A stretch of 64,000 nucleotides of DNA from Dermatophagoides farinae. Taxonomy: Eukaryota; Arthropoda; Arachnida; Sarcoptiformes; Pyroglyphidae. The notes beneath the pieces were generated by a model. The model saw only the letters and a list, made by a program, of their open reading frames with translations. It searched no databases and was not told the DNA's origin. The stretch lies in contig NC_134685.1 in NCBI RefSeq assembly GCF_024713945.1, positions 558,001-622,000 on the forward strand, written 5' to 3'. The position numbers were made by a program, and so were the translations under genes. Below are positions 38,401-52,467 of the stretch, piece by piece (within the stretch, counting starts at the first letter, position 1; each line of letters opens with the position of its first letter).

Positions 38401-41400
38401 TGGCAAATTCAAATCTTACATTTAATCTTAGCACATTCAATGATGACCAACAACGTTCGAGTAGTAATAATGATTTATCACGAATGGAAAGTAGTAAAAA
38501 AATTCGTATCGATAATGATATTGATAATAATGGTAATGATGATGATTTCTATCAATTAATGGCTGAAAATAATATCGATTGGATTGATAGACCACCACCA
38601 TCATCATCAGCATCCATATTAAATAAACAACAATCATCATCATTATTATTATCATTAAAATCTGAACATTTTACCTGTCCAGGATTTTTATATCCATATA
38701 CAGCACATATATTGTATTCATTACATCTTGTATATGAAGATTTGAAATTAGTTGAAATGAATTGGCCATTATGTCGATCATTAGTGGATCTATTATATTT
38801 ATTAGCCGCTAATCTCAATCTATCCGCTTATTTGGATCATTATTATCGAGATTTTTCAGAAATTTGTATGGAAATATCATCTGATTCTAATCAACAATTT
38901 AAACAACATACAGATAGAATTATTTATCCACCATATTTTTGTACACGACCACCATCTGTTTATAATACATTGTATACATTGTTGAATAATGAAGAAGATC
39001 AAACTACTACATCTGCTGCTGCTTCTGCTGCATCAATATTATTTCCATATCTTGGATCGGCAACAAAATTATCACCAAAATCATCAACAACAACAATGAT
39101 TGGTGAAAATTCAAATGTAGTAACACCAAATATATTCAATATGATATTGTTATATTCAAATCTAAATTGTAAACAATTGATACATCCACAATTAGTATTA
39201 CAACATGTTGGACATAATAGTTTTAATTTTGATTCAAATCCATCGGCATTTGTGAATATGAAAAAATTTGAACAAATTATTGAACTTTATGATGATCAAC
39301 AAAATGATGATCGAAATAGTAGATCGAAAGATTCAAAGGAAAAAATTCTTCTATTAATGTCAGCATTGGATATTACACGTGAATATATTAAACGATTACC
39401 ATTTGGATTAGCATTACCACTATGGAATATAGTCTATCATTTTCGAGATAATCCAAAAAAAGATTGGTGTTCATCAATTTATTCACTTATTGATCGGCCA
39501 GATTTATCGGCATTAGAACAACAGCAACCATATTGTTTTGCCCGATCATCAGCATCATCAAACGCTATGGCAAAACAAATGACAACAAATGAAATATTAA
39601 CAACACAAACAATAAATATGAATGAAGAATTGGAATATTTTGACCTGTCCGTTTTGCGATTATTATTTCCAAATGATCAACGATTACATGAAGCATATCG
39701 AATGTTATTGTCATCGAAACCAATGATAATCGATATAAAACAAGAACCTGGCGTACCAGATAATGAATTTGTTGAAGAACAAGAAAAACATTTGCTTGCA
39801 TTATCATTTCGTACAATGGCTTTGCCACTTGGACGTGGTATGGTTACATTACGATCATATAGTCCAACTGTTATTGAACGTTTTCCAATACCACCATTGG
39901 TATTACATGGTAAAGTTCCACCAAGACATCTAATACATTTAAGTCATATTGATGTACCACCAAATATGAATGTATGGCCATTATTTCATAATGGTGTATC
40001 GGCTGGTCTACGAATCTCTTCGGCGCCCAACAGAATGGTTGATTCATCATGGATTTTGTATAATAAACCATCCAATAATCAATCAGCTGATGATCATTAT
40101 GAACATGCCGGTTTTCTACTTGCACTAGGTTTAAATGGTCTTTTGGATAATCTTTCCATAATACATCTACATGATTATCTTTCCAAAGGAAATGATCTGA
40201 CTAAAGTGGCAATATTGCTTGGATTGTCTGCATCTCGTCGTGGAACAATGGATTCAACTGTATTTGCTTTACTTGGAATTCATCTTGAAGGACTATTACC
40301 ATCAACTAGTACTGAATTAGATGTTTCACCAATTGTACGAGTAGCTGCGGTTCTTGGAACCGGATTATTATTTCAAGCAACCGGAAATCGTTATATAGCA
40401 AAAGTAATGCTTACTGAAATTGGTAGACCGCCTGGTCCAGAAATGGAACATTATATTGATCGTGAATCATATGCATTATCCGCTGGTTTAGCATTTGGTT
40501 TAGTAACACTTGGTCGTGGTAATCAACTGATAAATGTAACAACATCGGATGGAATATCAATACCGGATCAATTGAATCATTATATGTTGGGTGTACATAA
40601 GAAAATGTCTACATTACAAAAAGAAAAGACTAAAACACCTAGTTATCATATACGTGAAGGTGATTGTATTAATGCCGATGTAACAAGTCCTGGTGCAACT
40701 TTAGCATTGGGTATGATGTTTTTTGATACTGGAAATGCAGCTATCGTACAATGGTTAGAAGTGCCGGCAACACAGAATTTACTTGAAATGGTACGGCCAG
40801 ATTTTCTTCTTTTACGAGTTTTGGCAAAAAATTTAATAATGTGGTCAGCAATACGACCAACAACCGAATGGATTGATTCACATATACCGACCATTATCTA
40901 TGATAATGCATTTCAACGTAATACAAACGTTGAAAAAGGATTGGAAAATGAAATGATGTTCATTGATGATGTTGATTATGAAACAATGACACAATCATAT
41001 TGTAATATTATTGCTGGTGCTTGTTTTGCTTTAGCTCTACGATATGCTGGCACGGCTAATGATCAAGCTTTTCAGGTGGTCTATAAATATACTTCTAGAA
41101 TGGTTACGCTAAGTCAGAAAGGCACGAATACCCAGATTGAACAAGCTGGCCGTTCAACTATTGAATCCTGTGTAAATGTATTGATCGTTGCTTGTTCAAT
41201 AATTATGGCCGGAACTGGAAATGTTGATATTATGCGTATATGTAGATTCTTACGTTGTCGTGTGAATCAAACACATGTTTTATATGGATCATTCATGGCT
41301 ATTCATTTGGCACTTGGTTTATTGTTTCTTGGCGGTTGTCGAATGACATTGAATTCATCGCCAGAATCTGTAGCGGCTTTAATCTGTGCATTTTTTCCAA

Positions 41401-42448
41401 AATATCCAATACATACGAATGATAATCGTTATCATTTACAAGCATTTCGCCATCTATATGCATTGGCAAGTCAGCCAAGACTATTGATACCAACTTGTAT
41501 TGATACAGGCGTTTCACTTTATGCACGAATACGTTATACATTTAAAACCGATTATGAACAATCATCAGTTGCTGCCGTAGTGGAAAAAACTGCACCATGT
41601 CTATTACCGGATCTTAACCGATTAGAAACAGTCGAATTAATCGATTCAAATTATTGGCCAATTGAATTTGAAAATGGAAAAAATTTTATCAAACTTGAAC
41701 ATTGTCTAGCATCGAATGGTGGCCATCTTTACATTAAAAGACGATTAAAAGGTTTTAGCTACAATAAAGATTTTATCTATGATAATAGCAATGCTAAAAT
41801 TCATGGTGGTGGCCGATTATCGTTGTCAAATGGACGACAATTAAATCAAAAGGTATGTTCTAACATTTGATTGGTGTGACTGTTTATTTTTTAATCGATA
41901 AATTGTTTTTGTGTTAGCAGAGTTTCACACTGTTTGATTTTACCAATGAAACCATATTGAAAACATTTTTCAAGATTTTCAATCAAACCGGTTATCATAC
42001 TGATGGTGAATTACGAATGAAGAATAAGATTAATTCAATTCTATATGATTGTGCAGAAGATGAACGTTTGGATTTGTTCATACCATCCATACAATTGATT
42101 GCTTCTTGTATAGCTATTGTTAGCCGTCGTCAACAACAATCACCGATGATAATGATGATGATGACAGCAAATAATGTTGGTAGTAGTAATGGTGGTGCGA
42201 ATTGGTTGAAACCAATCACAGAATATAAAACGAATAAATCATTAATATTATGCCAGATACGTATTGCATCAAATTATCTTAATAAGCATCGTTCCATACG
42301 ATCAATGATGTCAATATACCGCATGATTGAAACAATTCGTTTTCAATTGGAAGATCATATACGAACAAATGTCAATCTAAGGAAATTATCTGAATATATT
42401 CGTGGACAATTATCAATACAACAGATATGCCATACTACTACTAACTAA
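35441..42448 (+). CDS. ANAPC1: Anaphase-promoting complex subunit 1 (APC1)
   Basis: The largest scaffold subunit of the APC/C cell-cycle ubiquitin ligase. Exons 35441-35725, 35783-41852 and 41921-42448 give about 2,290 residues, against about 1,944 in human. The extra length is mostly Ser/His/Gln/Asn-rich inserts. N-terminal matches include EPFGR, FWRLRKTPKGEEEIYV and ALWCDF. The C-terminal half holds the proteasome/cyclosome repeats: GFLLALGLNGLL, VAILLGLSASRRG, AAVLGTGLLF and SAGLAFGLVTLGRG. The reading frame changes by +1 between about 37240 and 37290, just after EHIWSE and before KVFITRD. No good intron explains it, so a sequence error or real shift is likely. A second +1 change near 42402-42440 would extend the C-terminus to 42647 (ending CDIWKNS). 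Start is the ATG at 35441. Confidence 0.93.
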
Positions 42449-42762
42449 TAATAATAATGGTGATGATGAATCTTTAATTGAATCAATTGTATATTTTAAC
42501 ATTATGCCATTCACTAATGATCAATCAACATCATCGGTGGATGACAACGTCGTCACTGGTAATATGAATACATTTAATCTAATCAAATGGCTGAAACGTT
42601 CAAATCAATCAGCATTATTCTTATGTGATATATGGAAAAATTCCTGATTATGATGCTATTTTATTTTTATCATTGTGATTGTCTTCAAACTCAAATAAAA
42701 ATTTTTTAAAATAAAAATTGAACTTAATGTTGTGTGTGCCTATACTTTGTCAATTAAATTCA

Positions 42763-43019
42763 CAATTTACTTTTTTCTGAACCAAGTGCTGCCATCTATC
42801 AATATAAATAACAACTAATTTCCGAGGTAGCGAATGTGGCGACGCCTAGCGGATTTTTACTGAACTAAAATTTTACGAAAAAATGACAAAAAATGACAAA
42901 AAATGCGAAAAAATTAGTTCAGTGAAAATCCGCTAGGCGTCGCCACATTCGCTACCTCGGAAATTAGTTGTTATTTATATTGATAGATGGCAGCACTTGG
43001 TCCAGAAAAAAGTAAATTG
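42763..43019. repeat. Foldback element with 106-bp inverted arms
   Basis: Left arm 42763-42868 and right arm 42914-43019 are reverse complements over 106 bp with no gaps and two mismatches seen. The 45-nt loop is A-rich with AAAAAATGAC repeats. The arms carry a GC-richer core (GGTAGCGAATGTGGCGACGC) unlike the flanks. There is no coding capacity and no obvious target-site duplication. It looks like a young MITE or foldback transposon placed between the convergent 3' ends of APC1 and atlastin. Confidence 0.88.
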
Positions 43020-43422
43020 ACATTTACAATGTAAATTTTACATCGACAATTTAATCTTATTTTTTTCACAATTATTTTAAAATTAAAATCATCAACTGAT
43101 TAAAAACTGTTTTCAAATGGAGAATTAAGAAATCTATATAATCAGTTTTTTTTATTTCGTTTTAATTGAAAAAGTTTATTTGATAAAAAGAGTATGGGAA
43201 GGATTGTGTGTTTGGAGTATCATTAAAAATTATTATTAACTAATTATCATCATTAATTGATTTGAATAATTTGAATGGAAATTGTACGATTCATATTCAT
43301 CATATATTCAGTTCGAAGGTTTTTACATTTTTTTTTTTTTTTTTTTTTTTGGTTGCTGCTTGTGGTTGGTTGGTCGAATGTTTTCCCCATCTGATTATCA
43401 TATGTACGATTCAAATATATAA

Positions 43423-46081
43423 TCAATCTTTCCGCGTTTTTCGTTTATGTAATTCTGTTTGTAATTGATGGCTACCACCACCACCACCACTACTACTACC
43501 TGTACCACCAGCCCAACCGGATGATGAGGTAGTATTCGTTTGATTGGTTGAAAAACTTCTAGTCATATTTACGGCTGCTGAAGTAGTTGATGTTACATTC
43601 AAACCGGTAGCTTGTGTTATAGATGATGCTGTATGTGATTGTATGAATGTTTGTAGCTTATCCAATAACTATAGAGAAAAAAATAAATATCAATTTGTAA
43701 TCGATAATTGAAATTGAAAAAACAACTTACAAATAACCAAAGCTCTTCGGAAAAATGATCAATAATCGATACGAAACTGGGATAATTACCCGAATAACGA
43801 CCAAAGACATATGCAATGAATATAGCCAAATCTATCGTACCAATTGAAACAAATATGTTGGCCACTTTTTGGATACCGAAAACTTCAATGATACGTGCAG
43901 TCATGAAACAAATGAAACAGGCCATTAACAGGATTAATGGTGTACCAAACAGGCTGTGGTGAAAAATAATATTTATCATTAAAAAATGGAATTTGATTGT
44001 AAAATGAAGACTACATACCCGAAAACATTTTTACTTTTATTTTGTATGGCAAAATGTTCGAATGCTTGACCCAGCTCTTCTTCAAGCCGTTCACGATATG
44101 ATACAGAATATTCAGCACCTCCCATCTTTGGAATAGTATCAAATTCATCCATACATTTGACCAGTAAGTCAGCATGTCGTTGTTCCAATGTTGTCGGATT
44201 TATATACGGTTGATTACCACCACAAATGGCTTCCATTTCATTCGTATACATATCCTTAACAACGGCCACGGCATTCAGATTATTTGCTTCAGCCGTCGCT
44301 TCCAACATGGTTTTCGGTTCAGGCATTGTATCACCAGCAAATACATTGATATAAACTTTGAAATATTCCAACAATTGTCGTCCAGTTATTGGACGGCCAC
44401 CGATTTCTTTGGGTATAATTCGGCTAGGTGCCAACAGGTTTGGAACAAATTGACGAAGATGATGAGCAAAATCCTGATCATAATCACCAAGACGACCATC
44501 AAAATTCTGTGCAGTAGCAACACGAGCACCAGGATGTGGCATAAGGAAACAGCCAATCTCTTTGAAACATTCACGAATTTTACGGCGAACCCGTTGTAAT
44601 TGTTCGGGCATGGTTTCTTTAAGTTCCAATTTCTTTTCTAATAATCTATGGCCACCATCAAATCCATATGGATGTTCATATGGATATGACCAATCACGTA
44701 TGAGAAACACTAATTTTTGAAATGGTTTTTCATGTACAGATTCCAATGCAAGACGGCCATATTCAAGGAAAATTTCCAATACCTGTAGATTATCCTCTTG
44801 TAGATTGTGCATTATATTGAAAACTTGTATCGATGATGTCATCGTTGACAATGCAAATACAGTGGCCGAATCTTTTACAGTATATTCACTATCAAAGGCA
44901 CCCTGTGTATCCATAAGAATGACAGCCACTTCTTTATCATCCGATGTACGAACAAGAAATGGTTCAGACCACATAAGTATACCGGTTGTATCACGTTGAC
45001 ATCCACCACGCCATGAAAATCCTTTCAATGGTGCTGTTGGATCGGCTAACCAATCATCATTTGATGGTGATAATGATGATGAACCATCATTTTGACCATT
45101 ATTATTATTATTATTATTATTATTATGATTCGAACTATTTGCTTGTAGATAGCCAAGAAAATGATTCAACATAAATGATTTTCCTAAGATAATCAAAATA
45201 AGAAAAAAACAATTATTATTATACAACAAATCTATAATATTAAAAATATACAATTGGGTAAATATTTGAAAAACAAAACAATCGTAAATGTCAAAATAAT
45301 CGTCAAAAAAAAAAGATTTTCTATTTGCTATTTGATATTATTGTTGACTGTTGTCGTCGTTGTTGCTGAGATTGATTTATGTAATCTACACTATGATCTG
45401 CTCAGTTGTACATATGTAAGACGTACAAGTACGTACAATGACAATTACGGTATCATTAAAATGAAATTTTCCTTTTTTTTCTTCTAAGCTAACAAATTAT
45501 CGATCAATCAATCAATCAATCAGTCCTATTATCTTTTTACAAATAAAAAGAACCCAAAAAACTGGAAAATGGATTTCTTTGTTTTTATAAAACATTCTTT
45601 TTTTGTTCATAATTCAGATTGATATCATATCGCAATTGATTTACAAGATCTATAATCGATGATCGACTGTGTGTATCTATTCATGTTGTATGTGTACCTC
45701 TTTCTCTCAATGTCTCTATGGCTGTAATGTAAATATAAAATTTTTTATGATGATTAATTAGCTTTCAAAAAAATCAATCATCAATAATCAATAAATACAA
45801 AATATAATTAATCAATAATTACCTTTACGAAAATCACCAGCAATCGATACAACAACAACGGGTGTATCACGAATTGAATCTCGTAATAGAATTGAACCAA
45901 GTGCATCAACATCCAATTCAAATTTACGTTCATCAGTTACTTTTACAATCTGTATTGGCTGTCCAATTAATTGTTCCATTGGATTGGTAATCATTTCATA
46001 ATCACCATTTGTTGATGATGTCTGCGATGATGTTGATGATCCATTATCATTTATTATTGCAGTTTCATGTCGATCACCCAT
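43423..46081 (-). CDS. atl: Atlastin (ER membrane-fusion GTPase)
   Basis: A dynamin-superfamily GTPase that fuses ER tubules. Five exon pieces were considered and four are supported: 45823-46081, 44019-45183, 43731-43953 and 43423-43668, giving 630 residues. The G1 loop GDFRKGKS is split by the 639-nt first intron, one of the longest here. G3 is DTQG in [13 protein letters not shown], and the atlastin G4 RD is in [15 protein letters not shown] three-helix bundle follows, then two closely spaced hydrophobic segments (about residues 478-530) and an amphipathic-type C-terminal tail. A poly-Asn insert after the G1 loop and a Ser/Gly/Thr-rich C-terminal extension make it longer than the usual 540-560. 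Divergent from Caf1-55. Confidence 0.95.
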
Positions 46082-47579
46082 TATATATACAATTTATTAA
46101 TTTTTATAAATAACAGAATAATAATAATAACAACAACAACAAAAGGAATGCTGAAGAGGGAGAGATTGGTTGGTAAAATTAAGAAAAAAAAACAACAGGC
46201 AAACACAACAACCACCACCACCAATTGCACCAAGGAAGAAAAATTTCAATCAATAATAAAAACAAGAATGAAAAAAAAATCGTCAATGTTAATGATGGTT
46301 AATTTAAGAGAGAGACGAATAAAAAAATTCAATTAATGTTCATCATCATCATCATTGTAGTATAATTTAGCCAAAATAAAAATTCTTTTCTTAGAATAAA
46401 AACTAGATAAAAATTCTTTCCATGCACACAAACACAGACAAATACAGTTGTTGAAAAATGAAATGAAGAATTTTTATTATTTGGCCTTTATTATTTTCTT
46501 TTCACTCACGAAGAATTCTAAATGTTGAACGCGTGTCACTATACTTTCTCTCCGTATGATGTATGCAAAGGGAATAAAAACACGAAACACAACACATACA
46601 CATACACACAGACAAACAGAAACAGCAAAAACAAAAATATAAATGAGAAACAAAATCTGTATAATTTGGTCTTGAGATCACCACCACTTGTGATGGATAA
46701 TCCAATGATTTTCGATTTTTTTTTCTGTTGATTATGATGTCTTTGAGTAGTAGCTGATAGTGATGGTAGCTGATGATGATGATGATGATCGAATTGAATT
46801 GAAACTCAAATTATAGAGGATGCTATGGAAAACAACAACAACAACAACATCAACAAAAGAGAACAAAATTTTATTTGATGAGAAATGGTGGTAGCAAAAG
46901 AGATGACGATGATGAAAAAAAAAATAATTTTCAATCATGTCAACAACGCACATACACACACACACACACAATTTTACATGCAGCAAATAACGCGTTACAT
47001 GGCCTGAAAAAAAGCAAACAAATCAATTTACAGATCGACAATTTTTTTTTGCTATTATAATAATTTCACTTAAATAAGATATGATAACAGAAAAAAAAAA
47101 TGAAATTGGATTTGACAATTTCCTACATGCAACTTTTTTTTCACTTGCTCAATTTTATACTTGACAACAATAATAATTTTTATCCAATTGAACATTTTTG
47201 GTTAAACGTTGTTGTTGTTCACGTTCGAATGATGATGATGAAGAAAAAAAAAATATTCGATAACGTCATTTATGAATTAGGCAATTTTTTTTTTTTGGTT
47301 ACAATACTGTCGCTAGGTGGCCTTACGGATTATATATTAGCATTTATGTTTGAGCTTTTGTTTGCCGCTCGAATTTTTTTTTTTTGTTGGATGTGCTTTG
47401 CTGATGTGCTGTGTGTGTGTGTGTGCACATGCTGTCAAAGAGTTTACAATTTAAGTTTTCAAAATTCAAAAAAAAATCTAGTAAATTCATTTTCTTCGGA
47501 TTTGTTTTGAAAAAATTTTTTTTTCTTCGCATAAATTAAATTTTGATCATCGATCGTTGTGACAGTATTGAAAGAAAAA
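46082..47579. promoter_or_regulatory. Divergent intergenic region, atlastin / Caf1-55
   Basis: This lies between the two start codons and must hold both promoters. It contains (CA)n near 46590-46610 and 46950-46972, (GT)n near 47411-47423, (AAC)n near 46832, (GAT)n and poly-T. No exon was recognised. Open frames on both strands have low complexity. Confidence 0.5.
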
Positions 47580-49084
<1,505 letters not shown>

Positions 49085-49789
49085 TATGAATGAAGGAATG
49101 AAAACCACATTACATACACATCGGCAACATTTATTCAATCCATTTTCAACGTTGATGTTGTTACACACCCATTTCTTTTTTCTTCTTATGAACAACATGA
49201 AACGATGATGATTTTTTCATTATTCCAAAAAAAAAGATTTGTAATTTTCATCTTCATCCTATTTGAATTAAATTGAAAAATAGATTTTTTTTAAAAAGAA
49301 AAAAAAATATTTGAAATGTATCAATTTATAAACTTACAGAATATATATCTGGAAATTAAATTTTGACCAAACAACAAACAGAAAAATTTCATTTTCTTTC
49401 TTTTTTTTCGTTAATTTTAATTCAATTTTATTTTACCATTATGTTTTGGCAAACAAACAAACAAGCAACAAACAGTTTGATTTTTGTTTTCAATACACAG
49501 GCAATAAATGGCAATGTGTTTTCAAGGTTTATGTACCGTTTATGAGGTGTTTTCAGTGTATTTGTTTTTTTTTTTTTTTTTGGTTTTTTTTCACAGGTTA
49601 ATTTGATTTTTTTTGTTGATTTTTTTCTTTTTAGGATCTTTTGTATTTTTTTTGGGGGGGATTTTTGTTTGCCATTGGTGATGCTACTGCTGATGCTATT
49701 GTTGTTGTTGTTTGCTAAATGGAAAATAAAATTCATTTAAAAACAGTATTGGAAACGGAATTGGCAGGACGGCAATTTTGATTTTACAC
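49085..49789. other. 3' intergenic region between convergent genes
   Basis: Caf1-55 (+) and the TENT4-like gene (-) converge here. Poly-T/poly-A runs, including a T-rich stretch around 49560-49660 with an 8-G run, fit overlapping 3' UTRs. No gene was recognised. Confidence 0.55.
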
Positions 49790-52467
49790 TCAACGTCCAT
49801 CAGCATCATCATCAGCACCGCTGACATGATTTGAACAAGTAAAACTTGTATCCATTGATGATGATGTAGTAGGCGTTGTGGTTATGATTGTAGCTATTGT
49901 CGACGACTGAAATTCATCATGTTCGATGTCATTATCGGTGGACGTTGTTGTTGTTGTTGTTGAAGTATTTTTCTTGAATGAATTTGGATTCGTGAGTTGT
50001 TTTTCATTATTGATCATCATCATATCAGGATCTTGTTGTTGTTGTTGAATATTATCAGTAAACAAAGGATTAAAACCGGTTTTATTTCGTTTATTATTGG
50101 TACGTCTTGGACCAAAATTGAAATTATTCTGTAAAAATGATTGAACATTCGATGTTGTGGTGGTGGTGCTAGTGGTGTTGTTTGCTCGAAATCTATTTAT
50201 TTGGATGAAAATAGAATCGAATGTTAATGGTGTGATGAATATATCGTTTGATAATCTTACCTATCGAATGGTTGATGGATCATTGACATGTTACCATTAT
50301 TATGGTTAGTTTGGTTATTCATTTGATGATGATAATGTCGATTTTGATTATGATTATGATAATTATTACGATGATGATTATAATGATGATGATGATGATT
50401 AAAATGTGCAGGTCGTTGATGATAATGATGTTGTTGATGATTAATAATGTTAATTGGTTGTCGATTTTCAATATCATCATCATAATCATCATCATCATTA
50501 TCATTATCAAGATCACAATCAATGAATAGATCATAGCTACCAGATCTTGTATTTGTCGCCGTTGTTGAACGATTCATTGATGAATGTGGCAATGGTAATG
50601 ATTCAAAACGAAATTCCAATGATTTATCCTCCAAATACGTTTGTGTAAATGATAGATTTTGTTTATGAAATATTCGTCTTTTTTCAATAAATTCTTGAAA
50701 TTTTGTTTTACTCGGATATTTACCTGAAAGATATTCTTTCACGTCATAATCATCAAACCATTTTCGGAATAGATACAACAATAGATTACGATATTCAATG
50801 AAACTGTCGACAACATATAATACTTGGCCAAGCAATGATTTTGAACGACTTTTATCAGCTTTCATGAATTTATCATGAAGATATTGGAAAATCTTTAAGA
50901 ATTTCAGCTGAATTAAATGAACCATAGCTTACATCATTCCATGGTTCAATATGATCTTTGATACGTAATATTGATGATTTTTTCTCTGAATTTGAATGTC
51001 GGCCAACACTACCACCACCATTACCACCACCACCATGATGATGATTATGATTAGTATCATTAAGATAATTACATTCAATATAATCACCATCATTATGAAC
51101 GGAAATTATATGATTTTTGAAAAAATTTACATCACCAAAACGTTCGAAAAATCCCATTAATAGATAGCCAAGAATGGAATTTTGATAAACATTTTCATTA
51201 CGTACTAATTCTTTGACAGATTCTTCTTGAAAAAAACGAATAACCATCAATGCTAATGCATAAGAACCGATACCGCCATAGAATACTTGATTCGTACCTT
51301 TTGATAAAAGATAATATTTAAGAAAGAATAATAATTTCATCTGATGTGAATTTGGACGAATATGTTCCTTAATATATTGTGAACGTTCCATAACATTTTT
51401 TGTATTCAACGTAATGTTTATCGGTAAACCGGTTAATGAATCATTAAATTTCAACAATGGTATTCGTGATAATGGAATAATGTTGAAACGATTTTCAATA
51501 ATGCCATCATATGCTAAACGTTCGGCAATCAAAAACAGTGTTTGTAATTCATCATTGACAAGATTACAATAGACAACCAGATCGATATCGCTTACAGGCA
51601 GATAGGTTTTTGAACTATAACTACCATAATATTTTACCTGTGTGTAAAAGTTTTATAATTTTCATTATTATATTAATTAATAAAATCAAACCATCATACC
51701 TGTTTAACGAATGAAAGTTTTTTAATTGAATCGGCTAAACAGAAAAATGTTGCTTTTCGCATTATTTCATCCTCTTTCAGTGGTTTAATAAATGAATAAA
51801 AATCATTCAATTCGACATGAATTTTTTCATAAATTGTTTCATAACAATCTTGTTGTTGATGGCCAGAAGATTTTATCAACTGATTTTCATGATTACTATC
51901 ATTATCGTTACCATTATCATCATCATCGTGATGATCATTTGTTGATGATGATGAACGATTTATAAACCATAATTCACCTTTATATTTATATATCTGACAA
52001 AGATTACGTACAACACAATCGGGAAATTTCAAATTCTTAACATAGAATACATTATCCTTACAGGATATACATTCATTATGGCGGCCATTTATTTCGAATG
52101 ATCCTTTATTCAATGATGAACGTTTTATGAAACTAAAATAATTTGGATGTTTTCGTCGCTGTAACTGCTGCTGCTGTTGCTGCGGTTGATTGTTCGATTG
52201 TTCATGCTCATTATTGGCAATAATTGTATGATGATGATATGAAGTTGATGATCTTGGCCGTTGTTGTTCGTTAATTATTTCCGATTGTTCCATAAATAAT
52301 CCATTATTATTATTATTATTATTTGGTAACGATAATATGATCGATGATTGTCGTAAATGATAACCACTTTGATGGCCACGTGTTGATGATGAGGACGAAG
52401 AAGATGATGATGATGATGATGAGGATGATAATCCAGAACCAATGCAATGTCTTGTTTCTTCAATCAT
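49790..52467 (-). CDS. TENT4: TENT4/Trf4-type non-canonical poly(A) polymerase, third catalytic Asp replaced
   Basis: TENT4 (PAPD5/7, Trf4) adds A-rich tails to nuclear RNAs. Exons 51700-52467, 50261-51637 and 49790-50192 give about 848 residues if one base is skipped near 50893. A Ser-rich, disordered N-terminus precedes the nucleotidyltransferase domain, with GSYSSKTYLPVSDIDLVV (Asp 273 and 275). The central domain has GGIGSYALALMVIRFFQ and the PAP-associated segment NDVSYGSFNSAEILK. The third catalytic carboxylate falls at Asn 330 (LPINITLN, codon 51416-51418) where TENT4 enzymes have VDISFN, so activity may be lost. After AEILK the frame moves +1 to IFQYLHDKF. The C-terminal third is His/Asn/Asp/Thr-rich low complexity. 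The ATG at 52467 is the first in frame. Confidence 0.87.

Noticed and set aside
43423-43450. Fifth coding exon for atlastin beyond the tail
   Set aside because: The tail exon ends at a stop codon in frame and no splice donor precedes it; only four coding exons are supported.
45254-45487. Plus-strand open frame in the first atlastin intron
   Set aside because: Simple composition, no known motif, and it lies wholly inside a host intron on the other strand.
50908-50932. 25-nt GT-AG intron in the TENT4-like gene
   Set aside because: It would remove the conserved GSFN motif of Trf4-type proteins and is far below the 53-70 nt minimum seen in the window. A one-base frame change fits the family better.
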